From Bacteroidales bacterium GP2 (GTDB lineage: Bacteria > Bacteroidota > Bacteroidia > Bacteroidales > Muribaculaceae), in contig DAAJ01000068.1 of assembly GCA_001701115.1 (NCBI GenBank), forward strand, positions 1 through 15,578: a stretch of DNA of 15,578 bases. The letters run 5' to 3'. Below the pieces are notes generated by a model that was not told the DNA's origin, did no database searches, and worked only from the letters and a program-made list of their open reading frames with translations. Numbering within the stretch: position 1 is the stretch's first letter; each line of letters begins with the position of its first letter. Shown one piece after another: positions 6,905 to 14,044 of this stretch. The position numbers were made by a program, and so were the translations under genes.

Positions 6905-8542
6905 TTACATCATGCCGCCCATGCCTCCCATTCCGGGAGCTCCCATAGCGGGTGCGGGATTGTCTTCTTTTTTCTCTGCGATAACGCATTCTGTGGTGAG
7001 GAACATTCCGGCGATAGATGCAGCGTTTTCAAGCGCAACGCGGGTAACCTTTGCTGGGTCGATAACGCCTGCAGCGAGAAGGTTCTCATATGAATCGGTA
7101 CGTGCGTTGTAACCAAAGTCGCCTTTGCCTTCTTTAACTTTCTGCACAACAACTGCACCTTCAACTCCTGCGTTAGCAACAATCTGACGAAGGGGCTCTT
7201 CAATAGCGCGTTTAACGATAAGGATACCGGTTGTTTCATCTTCGTTGTCGCCTTTGAGACCGTCGAGGAGCTCAACGCAGCGGATGTATGCAACACCACC
7301 ACCGGGCACGATGCCTTCTGCGATAGCAGCGCGGGTAGCGCTGAGTGCATCATCAACGCGGTCTTTCTTCTCCTTCATCTCAACCTCAGAGGGTGCGCCG
7401 ATGTGGAGGACAGCCACGCCGCCTGCGAGTTTTGCAAGGCGTTCCTGGAGTTTCTCGCGGTCGTAGTCGCTGGTGGTCTGCTCAATCTGAGCCTTAATCT
7501 GTGCTACTCGTGCTGCGATAGATTCCTTGTTTCCTGCACCGTTTACAATGGTTGTATTCTCTTTGTTGACAGTAACTTTTTCAGCGCGTCCGAGATAGTC
7601 AAGTGTAGCGCTTTCGAGTTTCATGCCTTTTTCCTCAGAGATAACAACACCACCGGTGAGCACTGCGATGTCTTCAAGCATCTCTTTGCGGCGGTCGCCG
7701 AATCCGGGAGCTTTAACAGCGCAGATTTTGAGAGAACCACGGAGGCGGTTCACAACGAGGGTTGCAAGTGCTTCCTGGTCAACATCCTCAGCAACGATGA
7801 GGAGAGGACGTCCGCTCTGTGCAGTAGCTTCGAGGATAGGAAGCATGTCTTTGAGGTTTGAAATTTTCTTGTCGAAGATGAGGATATAAGGGGTATCCAT
7901 CTCGCACTCCATCTTCTCAGGATTGGTTACGAAGTAGGGTGAGATGTAGCCGCGGTCAAACTGCATGCCTTCCACAATGTCAACTGTGGTTTCAGTGCCT
8001 TTTGCTTCGTCCACGGTGATAACGCCTTCTTTCTTCACTTTCTTCATAGCCTCGGCGATAAGGCGACCGATAGCTTCATCATTGTTAGCGGAAACTCGTG
8101 CAACATCCTCAATTTTCTTGAAGTCGTCGCCAACTTCCTGCGCCATATCCTTAATGCCGCCAACTACAGTTGCAACGGCTTTATCGATACCGCGCTTGAT
8201 ATCCATAGGGTTTGCTCCGGCTGCAACGTTCTTGAGACCAACGTTGATGATAGCCTGTGCAAGGACTGTAGCGGTGGTTGTGCCGTCACCAGCATCGTCG
8301 CCAGTCTTGGAAGCAACTTCCTTGACAAGCTGTGCGCCCATGTTCTGGAACGGATCTTCCAGTTCAACTTCACGTGCAACACTCACACCGTCCTTTGTGA
8401 TGTGGGGTGCGCCGAATTTCTTTTCGATGATGACATTGCGTCCCTTGGGACCAAGTGTCACTTTAACAGCGTCGGCGAGAGCGTCAACGCCTTTTTTGAG
8501 CTCTTCGCGAGCTTTGATTTCAAATTTTATTTCTTTTGCCAT
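6905..8542 (-). CDS. groL: Chaperonin GroEL (Hsp60)
   Basis: 545 aa, the normal length for the 60-kDa chaperonin that forms the double-ring folding cage with GroES in the cytoplasm. It begins MAKEIKFEIKAREELKKG. The nucleotide-binding motifs VTLGPKGRNV (28-37) and GDGTTTATV (85-93) are intact, and it ends in the Gly-Met-rich tail (GGMGGMM). It lies 35 bp downstream of groES and shares its promoter region; a strong terminator follows. No sign of truncation. Confidence 0.99.
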   Translation of the reverse strand: MAKEIKFEIKAREELKKGVDALADAVKVTLGPKGRNVIIEKKFGAPHITKDGVSVAREVELEDPFQNMGAQLVKEVASKTGDDAGDGTTTATVLAQAIINVGLKNVAAGANPMDIKRGIDKAVATVVGGIKDMAQEVGDDFKKIEDVARVSANNDEAIGRLIAEAMKKVKKEGVITVDEAKGTETTVDIVEGMQFDRGYISPYFVTNPEKMECEMDTPYILIFDKKISNLKDMLPILEATAQSGRPLLIVAEDVDQEALATLVVNRLRGSLKICAVKAPGFGDRRKEMLEDIAVLTGGVVISEEKGMKLESATLDYLGRAEKVTVNKENTTIVNGAGNKESIAARVAQIKAQIEQTTSDYDREKLQERLAKLAGGVAVLHIGAPSEVEMKEKKDRVDDALSATRAAIAEGIVPGGGVAYIRCVELLDGLKGDNEDETTGILIVKRAIEEPLRQIVANAGVEGAVVVQKVKEGKGDFGYNARTDSYENLLAAGVIDPAKVTRVALENAASIAGMFLTTECVIAEKKEDNPAPAMGAPGMGGMGGMM

Positions 8543-8577
8543 GATAATAGTAATTTTGTTCAGATTATACGGTTTGG

Positions 8578-8853
8578 TCAGTCTGCGATGATTGCGAGAA
8601 TGTCGCTCTGACGCATGATGAGGTATTTTTCTCCTTCAAGCTCGATTTCAGTGCCGGCATATTTGCCATACAGCACTTTGTCACCCTCTTTGACAATCAT
8701 TTCTTCGTCTTTGGTGCCGTTTCCAGCAGCAAGCACGGTGCCTCTGAGGGGTTTTTCTTTAGCTGAATCGGGGATGATGATTCCCGCCATAGTAACTTCT
8801 TCTGCGGGTGTGGGCTGAATAAGTACTCTGTCAGCCAATGGTTTGATGTTCAT
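8578..8853 (-). CDS. groES: Co-chaperonin GroES (Hsp10)
   Basis: 91 aa, normal for the heptameric lid of the GroEL cage. It begins MNIKPLADRVLIQP. The mobile loop carries the hydrophobic tripeptide that docks on GroEL (AGIIIPD, about 23-29), and the YGKYAGTEI block (62-70) is typical. It is first in the groES-groL operon. The leader holds a near-consensus sigma-54 element and an upstream inverted repeat but no CIRCE sequence (TTAGCACTC-N9-GAGTGCTAA), so HrcA control through CIRCE is not indicated. Confidence 0.99.
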   Translation of the reverse strand: MNIKPLADRVLIQPTPAEEVTMAGIIIPDSAKEKPLRGTVLAAGNGTKDEEMIVKEGDKVLYGKYAGTEIELEGEKYLIMRQSDILAIIAD

Positions 8854-8902
8854 AATAGATATTGAATTTACTGGTTATACTTATATTTCTGAAAGTGTTA
8901 TA

Positions 8903-8918
8903 TGCATATTCCGTGCCA
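8903..8918 (-). promoter_or_regulatory. Sigma-54 (-24/-12) promoter of groESL
   Basis: The minus strand reads TGGCACGGAATATGCA. Against the sigma-54 consensus TGGCACG-N4-TTGCW only one defined base differs (A for the first T of TTGC), and the GG to GC spacing is exact. The predicted start near 8892 gives a leader of about 40 nt. No TAnnTTTG box is found in 8854-9017. That RpoN is present in this organism is assumed. Confidence 0.6.
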
Positions 8919-8949
8919 AATGGCAATTTTGGGCAAAGTCTGCCAAAAT
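8914..8949. repeat. Two small dyads at and upstream of the groES -24 box
   Basis: TGCCA-AA-TGGCA (8914-8925) has perfect 5-bp arms; its left arm is the complement of the TGGCA in the -24 box. Directly upstream, ATTTTGG (8926-8932) and CCAAAAT (8943-8949) are perfect 7-bp arms 10 bases apart. Function unknown; they may be regulator sites or AT-rich coincidence. Confidence 0.4.
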
Positions 8950-8958
8950 GACAATGTG

Positions 8959-8980
8959 GGTGTCAGTTTTGCGTGACACC
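8959..8980. promoter_or_regulatory. Inverted repeat, candidate activator site for groESL
   Basis: GGTGTCA (8959-8965) and TGACACC (8974-8980) are perfect 7-bp arms with an 8-base spacer. A further TGACA half-site is at 8949-8953, 25 bases from the TGACA of the right arm. The centre is about 78 bp upstream of the predicted start, within the range for sigma-54 enhancer-binding proteins. No T run follows on the minus strand, so it is not a good terminator for the upstream acyltransferase gene. Confidence 0.55.
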
Positions 8981-9017
8981 TTTTCAGGGGATAAAACAAA
9001 TAAGCGGTGCGCGGAGT

Positions 9018-9740
9018 TCACGCGCTTTCTCCGGGGAGTGCCGATGCGATTGCCGCGCGGGTATCCTCCATCAGCCGGGCTAAGTCATGCCCCTGCTCAG
9101 TCGGATATACCGGTGGGTGGATAGTGAGGATTATGTGTCCAGGGCGTGGAAGCTTCTTGAATCTCGGCATAACCTTGAATGCGCCATCGATAGTGAGCGG
9201 CACAACCGGGAGGTTAAATTCCATAGCGAGTGCGTAGGCTCCTCTCTTGAATGCCCGCATGTGCCCGTTCCATGTCCTTGCTCCTTCGGGGAAGACCACA
9301 ACGGACATCCCTCCGGCAAGCAGGGCTTCTGCCTTGCGCATTGTTTCGCGGACGCGGGTAGGGGTGGAGTTGTCAACGTAGACCTGGCGCGCTTTCTCGC
9401 AGGCGTAGCCAACAAGTGGGATTTTGCGCAGTTCCTTTTTCATCATCCACCGGAAATTGTGCCCGAGCCATCCATATACGGTGAAAATATCGTATGCGCC
9501 CTGATGGTTAGCTACAAAAACGTATGATGTGCCGGGGTTTATGTTTTCTTTTCCGCGGACAGTGACTCTCACAAGAGTAAGCCAACACATCACCCGGCTC
9601 CACGCAGCGGGGGGATAATAGCCAGCCCATCGTCCGGCTCCAAGCATGGAGCCGATGATGACGATGAGTGCTGTCAATGTTGTTGCCACCAGCATGAGCG
9701 GCAACATTATCACAAATTGGTATATTCGGTAAAAAATCAT
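9018..9740 (-). CDS. plsC: 1-acyl-sn-glycerol-3-phosphate acyltransferase
   Basis: 240 aa PlsC-type membrane acyltransferase that adds the second acyl chain to make phosphatidic acid. Residues about 8-33 form a hydrophobic N-terminal anchor. The catalytic H-x4-D motif is NHQGAYD (H79, D84), the acceptor-binding motif is FPEGAR (150-155), and KKELRKIPLVG (101-111) fits the block between them. It lies 15 bp after the prfB stop, so it is probably co-transcribed with it. No clear intrinsic terminator is seen after it; transcripts could run toward groES. Another lysophospholipid or ornithine-lipid acyltransferase is possible, but PlsC is most likely. Confidence 0.9.
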   Translation of the reverse strand: MIFYRIYQFVIMLPLMLVATTLTALIVIIGSMLGAGRWAGYYPPAAWSRVMCWLTLVRVTVRGKENINPGTSYVFVANHQGAYDIFTVYGWLGHNFRWMMKKELRKIPLVGYACEKARQVYVDNSTPTRVRETMRKAEALLAGGMSVVVFPEGARTWNGHMRAFKRGAYALAMEFNLPVVPLTIDGAFKVMPRFKKLPRPGHIILTIHPPVYPTEQGHDLARLMEDTRAAIASALPGESA

Positions 9741-9755
9741 GGTGAGGGTAGAGGA

Positions 9756-10875
9756 TTATTGCTGTTCGCTTCCGGCAAATTCCATAAGGTATGCTTTGAT
9801 GAAACCGTCGAGGTCGCCGTCCATCACTCCTCCAACATCGGAGGTCTGATGCCCAGTGCGGTGATCCTTGACCCTTCGGTCGTCAAACACATAACTCCTG
9901 ATCTGGGAGCCCCATTCGATTTTCATCTTCCCGGCTTCTACTTTAGCCTGTTCCTGAAGGCGGTGCTGCAACTCCTTGTCATAAAGGATGGAGCGCAACT
10001 GGCGCATGGCGTTCTCCTTGTTCTTGGGCTGGTCGCGGGTTTCAGTGTTCTCGATGAGGATTTCCTCTTTTTCCCCGGTGTAAGGGTCGGTAAACTGGTA
10101 TCTGAGACGCACACCCGATTCAACCTTGTTCACGTTCTGTCCGCCGGCACCGCCGCTTCGGAAGGTGTCCCATGACAGAAGCGCGGGGTCAACCTTTACC
10201 TCTATAGTGTCGTCAACAAGCGGGGTGACGAAAACCGAGGCGAAAGATGTCATTCGTTTGCCCTGGGCGTTGTAGGGTGAAACGCGCACAAGGCGGTGCA
10301 CTCCGTTCTCGCTTTTCAGGTAACCGTATGCAAAATCCCCTTCTACGTTGATGGTACATGACTTGATTCCCGCCTCATCACCTTCAAGAAGGTTTGCCAC
10401 CGAGGTCTTGTAGCCGTGTGCCTCGCACCAACGCATGTACATTCGCATCAGCATCGAAGCCCAGTCCTGGCTCTCTGTGCCTCCTGCGCCGGAGTTGATT
10501 TTGAGCACGACCCCGAGTTTGTCTTCCTCGCGGCGAAGCATATTGCGGAGCTCAAGGCGCTCGATTTTGTCGATAGTCGCGGCATACATGGCATCGAGCT
10601 CGCTCTCTTCCATCTCGCCCTCCTTGACAAATTCCCATGCAATCTGCAGCTCCTCCACGGCATCTTCAATTTCGGCATAGCCGTCAATCCACGCCTGGAT
10701 ATCTTTGATTTTCTTCATCTGTGCCTGCGCTTCCTTGGGATGTTCCCAAAAATCAGGCACATGGGTGCGGAGTTCCTCCTCTTCGACTTCTATTTTCTTG
10801 CTGTCGATGTCAAAGATACCTCCTCAACGCGAGCTTGCGTTCAAAAGTCTCTTTTAGCTGTTCCTGTGTAATCAT
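9756..10875 (-). CDS. prfB: Peptide chain release factor 2 (programmed +1 frameshift)
   Basis: RF2 ends translation at UGA and UAA. The gene starts at ATG 10875-10873; 21 codons (MITQEQLKETFERKLALRRYL) lead to an in-frame TGA (10812-10810). A +1 shift at CTT-TGA-C skips one T and continues from GAC (10811) to the stop at 9756, giving 372 aa, close to the 365 of E. coli. The slip site is preceded by a perfect internal Shine-Dalgarno, AGGAGG, with the classic TATCTTTGAC after it. GGQ is at 244-246 (peptidyl-tRNA hydrolysis). The stop-recognition tripeptide is SPY (199-201) rather than SPF, which I believe is common in Bacteroidetes. A caller that ignores the shift would start at the GTG at 10760 and lose 38 residues. 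plsC follows 15 bp downstream. Confidence 0.97.
10809..10826 (-). promoter_or_regulatory. prfB +1 frameshift site with internal Shine-Dalgarno
   Basis: Minus strand: AGGAGG-TAT-CTT-TGA-C. The slippery codon CTT (10815-10813) and weak stop TGA-C (10812-10809) follow AGGAGG by one codon, the same spacing as in E. coli prfB. This is the known autoregulation: scarce RF2 slows termination at TGA and favours the shift. Confidence 0.97.
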
Positions 10876-10949
10876 TGCTGTTACCGGATAATGTTAGTGA
10901 TACTATTATAATAATTAAGGTGTAGTTGCGGTTAAATGTAAACGCGATG

Positions 10950-10980
10950 CAAAAATAGCTAAAAAATGTGTGCTGCGCAA
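10950..10980 (-). promoter_or_regulatory. Promoter of prfB-plsC
   Basis: Minus strand TTG (10980-10978), a 20-base spacer, then TATTTTTG (10957-10950) match the Bacteroidetes -33/-7 consensus. The predicted start near 10945 leaves a leader of about 70 nt. The rest of the 230-base divergent spacer (10876-11105) holds the opposing promoter and a short dyad, TATCA-GCG-TGATA (10996-11008), of unknown role. Confidence 0.6.
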
Positions 10981-11076
10981 TGCGTCAGGGTGTCATATCA
11001 GCGTGATAAGGCTATGATACGTCGATTCATACATTTATTTTAACGCATCGGCATAGTGAGTTCCCAATTTTGTTTA

Positions 11077-11084
11077 TAACTTTG
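11077..11084 (+). promoter_or_regulatory. -7 box upstream of the DUF6242-bamA operon
   Basis: TAACTTTG fits TAnnTTTG exactly and lies 21 bases before the ATG at 11106, implying a leader of about 15 nt. No good -33 TTTG is seen at the usual distance, so the promoter may be weak or need help. Confidence 0.5.
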
Positions 11085-11105
11085 CAGGCTGAAAAAGTAT
11101 ATATT

Positions 11106-12566
11106 ATGAGATTTAAAGCACCGGTCATTATATTAGCCGCATCTCTTGCAGCAGGATTTTGGTCCTGCAACGACAATGAGGTAGAAAACGCGGTGATTCA
11201 GAATGTCAGCGGCTCAAACGTTGAAGTCACATCTTTTGTGCTCAAATCAAACTTCGGCACAGAGGACCTCGACTCTTTGAGTTTTGCTGTTGACCTGAAC
11301 AAAGGAGTGATTTTCAACGCCGATTCCCTTCCGGTAGGAACCAAGGTGGTGAAAGCCCTTGTTTCACTCGGTTTGCCTTCTGTAAGCAAGGCTGAGATTG
11401 TCATGCATTATGAGGATACTGAAAAAGAGGACGTGATAGTCGATTATCTGACATCTCCGAGCGATTCGATTGATTTTTCGGCTGATAAGGTTACGGTTCG
11501 TCTTGTGTCTGCAAATGAAGGCGTGCGCCGCGAATATAATGTGAAAGTGAATGTCCACCAGTTGAAATCTGACAGCCTTTACTGGGACAGGCTTCCTTAT
11601 TGTGTAATTCCCGGAGCGTCTTCTGCCGCATTAGCAACCCGCACAGTGTCATTGGGCGGCAAATATTATGTGTTCACCCAGTTCTCTGATAAGGCATTCA
11701 TGAGCGCCGGAGAAAATCTTGCAGATGCAAAAGAGTGGGTCGCTCAGCCTGTGGCTCTGCCGGAGAATGCTCTCGTAGGAAGCATCACGGCTTCCGAGGA
11801 TGCGCTGTTCATGCTTGATTCATCAGACAAGCTGTTTACCTCAACCGATGGAACTACTTGGACCGATACCGGCGACTCGATGTGCTATATCTATGGCGGC
11901 TATGGCGCTTCTATCCTTGGAGTCAAGAACTCAGGGGGCAAATATTATCATGTCACATATCCTGCAACTGCCGAAACTGAGGTTGCCGAGGACTGCCCAG
12001 TAAGCGGTACAAGCTCAATAATGATATATGAGACCATGTGGAGCGACAGTCCTATGGCAGCATTTACATCTGGCAAGGATTCAAAAGGAAACCTTAGCGG
12101 TGCAACATGGGGTTATGACGGATCTGAATGGACGAAGTTGAGCGTTGAGGCAATGCCTCCAGCTGAAGGGGTTAGCGTTTGCCCTTACTATACTGTATCC
12201 AGCAGTGCCACTGCAGCAACAACTACAACTCCGGTGCTGTATGCTTTCGGAGGCAAAGATAAAAACGGTGCGATTGACAATAAACTGTATGTTTCAATAG
12301 ACAGAGGAGTGCATTGGGCGGTCGCAAGCGAAAATCTGCAGTTCAACGATTATGTGCCCAAACTTGCCGGCGCGCAGGCTATGGTATGTGACCGCACTCT
12401 GTATGTACCCTCGGACGCTGCTGTTGCAAGCCGTGCAATCAAGCCTGTCACATCATGGGAATGTCCCTATATCTACCTCATAGGCGGCACATTTGAAAAC
12501 AACCGTTTCAATCCTAATATTTACCGTGGGGTAATAAACTTCTTCTCATTTATTCCCATACAGTAA
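11106..12566 (+). CDS. DUF6242-type lipoprotein
   Basis: 486 aa. I start at ATG 11106 rather than the in-frame ATG at 11070, because it begins a signal peptide directly (MRFKAPVIILAASLAAGFWS) and lies after the -7 box. The lipidated cysteine would be C21 (FWSC). The acidic stretch after it (CNDNEVEN) fits a Bacteroidetes lipoprotein export signal, so surface display is plausible. Residues about 35-160 form a beta-rich domain; the remainder has repeated aromatic and Gly motifs such as DGTTWTDTG and YGGYGASILG, reminiscent of Kelch or sialidase-like blades. I recognise it as the DUF6242 family from its position before DUF6089, uppS and bamA. Function unknown; an envelope-assembly role is suggested only by its neighbours. 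The next gene starts 14 bp downstream. Confidence 0.82.
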   Translation: MRFKAPVIILAASLAAGFWSCNDNEVENAVIQNVSGSNVEVTSFVLKSNFGTEDLDSLSFAVDLNKGVIFNADSLPVGTKVVKALVSLGLPSVSKAEIVMHYEDTEKEDVIVDYLTSPSDSIDFSADKVTVRLVSANEGVRREYNVKVNVHQLKSDSLYWDRLPYCVIPGASSAALATRTVSLGGKYYVFTQFSDKAFMSAGENLADAKEWVAQPVALPENALVGSITASEDALFMLDSSDKLFTSTDGTTWTDTGDSMCYIYGGYGASILGVKNSGGKYYHVTYPATAETEVAEDCPVSGTSSIMIYETMWSDSPMAAFTSGKDSKGNLSGATWGYDGSEWTKLSVEAMPPAEGVSVCPYYTVSSSATAATTTTPVLYAFGGKDKNGAIDNKLYVSIDRGVHWAVASENLQFNDYVPKLAGAQAMVCDRTLYVPSDAAVASRAIKPVTSWECPYIYLIGGTFENNRFNPNIYRGVINFFSFIPIQ

Positions 12567-12580
12567 TTCCCTGAAATTCC

Positions 12581-13264
12581 GTGATAATCCGTAAAGCCCT
12601 GTTTATTATGGCAACAATTGCTTCGCTGACCCCCGCTTGCGCCCAGGATGCGCGCTATAAGTGGGATTTCGGCGTTGCTGCCGGTATGAGTGGATATATA
12701 GGGGATGCAAACAGTGGCTTCCCATTCCGTCATCCGGGGGGAGCTGTGTCTCTCATGGGCAGGTATAATCTGGATTCCCGGTGGGCTCTTCGTGCAGAGG
12801 CAGGGCTTTCAACAATTTCCGGAAATACAGCCGACATAGACAATGTTCTGCCGGGTGGAGCGGAATATAAGTTCAAATCCACAGTATATGATTTTGGTGT
12901 GCGGGGCGAATTTAACTTCTTCCCTTACGGGGTTGGAGAAACATATAAGAGGTTACGCCGATGCACGCCGTACATAAGCCTTGGTGCAGGGGCTGTGGTT
13001 GGAGGTTCTCAGGGCAATAATTCCGTTGCTTTTGCTGTGCCTATGGGATTTGGGCTTAAGTACAAGCTGGGTGAGCGTTTGAATTTTGGCGCCGAATGGA
13101 CATTTACAAAAACACTCGGCGATCATGTTGACGGTAAAGAACTCAGCGACCTCTACCAGATAAAAAGTTCTTTTGTAAAAAATACCGATTGGTTGAGCGC
13201 AATAACCGTAAGCCTTACTTACGAGTTCGGCGAAAGGTGCGTTGTGTGTAACCGGAAGGATTAA
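12581..13264 (+). CDS. DUF6089-family outer-membrane beta-barrel protein
   Basis: 227 aa with a GTG start (12581): an in-frame TGA at 12572 leaves no upstream start, and the ATG at 12608 would remove the basic start of the signal peptide. The signal peptide (VIIRKALFIMATIASLTPACA) is probably cleaved before Q22. The mature protein is rich in alternating strands with aromatic ends (WDFGVAAGMSGYIGD, YDFGVRGEFNFFPYG, LNFGAEWTFTKTLGD, ITVSLTYEF), as in small eight-strand barrels. The family has no firm function; it lies 14 bp after the lipoprotein gene and 13 bp before uppS, consistent with an outer-membrane role. Confidence 0.85.
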   Translation: MIIRKALFIMATIASLTPACAQDARYKWDFGVAAGMSGYIGDANSGFPFRHPGGAVSLMGRYNLDSRWALRAEAGLSTISGNTADIDNVLPGGAEYKFKSTVYDFGVRGEFNFFPYGVGETYKRLRRCTPYISLGAGAVVGGSQGNNSVAFAVPMGFGLKYKLGERLNFGAEWTFTKTLGDHVDGKELSDLYQIKSSFVKNTDWLSAITVSLTYEFGERCVVCNRKD

Positions 13265-13277
13265 ATATAAATAGATT

Positions 13278-14024
13278 ATGGATTCACTCCTGAATAAGAT
13301 AGACCGCGCCAATGTCCCCGCCCATGTTGCAATAATCATGGACGGCAACGGTAGATGGGCTAAGAAGCGTTCGCTTGACCGCTCCGCCGGGCATGTGGAA
13401 GGGGTGAACACTGTCAGGAGAATCACCGAGGCGGCATCAGAAGCAGGAGTCGGCTACCTCACCCTTTATGCTTTTTCTACCGAAAACTGGAATCGCCCTC
13501 AGGAAGAGGTGGATGCTCTCATGCATCTTATTGTAATAGCAATTGAGCGTGAAACTCCCGATTTGATAAAAAATAATGTGCGCCTTTCAATGATAGGTGA
13601 TTTCGCAAGGATGCCTCAGGAGGCATTGTCGCGTTTGCGCCAGTGCATGGAAGATACCGCGCATTGCACAGGGCTCACACTCAATCTCGCTCTCAGCTAC
13701 TCTTCACGCTGGGAAATTACCGAGGCTGTCAGGGCGGTTGCTGCGGATGTGGCAAAAGGAACCCTGGATCCCGAGAAAATTGATGACAAAACGGTTGAGA
13801 AATACCTTGCTACCGCAGGAATGCCTGATCCTGACCTGCTTATCCGCACTGGAGGTGACAACCGTGTCAGTAATTTCCTCCTTTGGCAGATTGCCTATGC
13901 AGAAATTTACATCACCGATATATATTGGCCCGACTTCAGCAAGGAAGATTTCTTCCGGGCGATTCTTGAATACCAGTCGAGAGAGCGCCGTTTTGGTCTG
14001 ACCTCAGAACAATTAACCAAGTGA
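13278..14024 (+). CDS. uppS: Isoprenyl transferase / undecaprenyl diphosphate synthase
   Basis: 248 aa cis-prenyltransferase that makes the C55 lipid carrier for peptidoglycan and other envelope polymers. The catalytic P-loop is HVAIIMDGNGRWAKKR (16-31), with D22 as the Mg2+-binding Asp. STENWNRP (67-74) and LNLALSYSSRWEI (135-147) are family blocks. The C-terminal motif, usually RTGGE.R.SNFLLWQ, reads RTGGDNRVSNFLLWQ (190-204), so D194 replaces the conserved Glu that helps hold Mg2+ at the dimer interface. All other key residues look normal. It begins 13 bp after the DUF6089 gene and ends 20 bp before bamA. Confidence 0.97.
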   Translation: MDSLLNKIDRANVPAHVAIIMDGNGRWAKKRSLDRSAGHVEGVNTVRRITEAASEAGVGYLTLYAFSTENWNRPQEEVDALMHLIVIAIERETPDLIKNNVRLSMIGDFARMPQEALSRLRQCMEDTAHCTGLTLNLALSYSSRWEITEAVRAVAADVAKGTLDPEKIDDKTVEKYLATAGMPDPDLLIRTGGDNRVSNFLLWQIAYAEIYITDIYWPDFSKEDFFRAILEYQSRERRFGLTSEQLTK

Positions 14025-14044
14025 ATACTTCATTATCAAATATC

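Noticed and set aside
7965..8591. 208-codon plus-strand open frame opposite groL
   Set aside because: Ser/Thr/Pro-rich low-complexity translation typical of the antisense of a strongly codon-biased gene; groL on the other strand is certain.
8959..8980. Inverted repeat as the terminator of the acyltransferase gene
   Set aside because: The stem is only 7 bp and no T run follows on the minus strand. Its place upstream of the -24/-12 element fits a protein-binding site better.
8854..9017. CIRCE (HrcA) operator in front of groES
   Set aside because: No TTAGCACTC-N9-GAGTGCTAA or close variant is present; the dyads found have other sequences.
10810..10812. In-frame TGA making prfB a pseudogene
   Set aside because: The surrounding AGGAGG-TAT-CTT-TGA-C is the known programmed frameshift signal of RF2, and the downstream frame is complete.
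11070..11105. Earlier ATG at 11070 as the start of the DUF6242 protein
   Set aside because: It would place 12 extra residues before the signal peptide and lies upstream of the predicted -7 box at 11077-11084.
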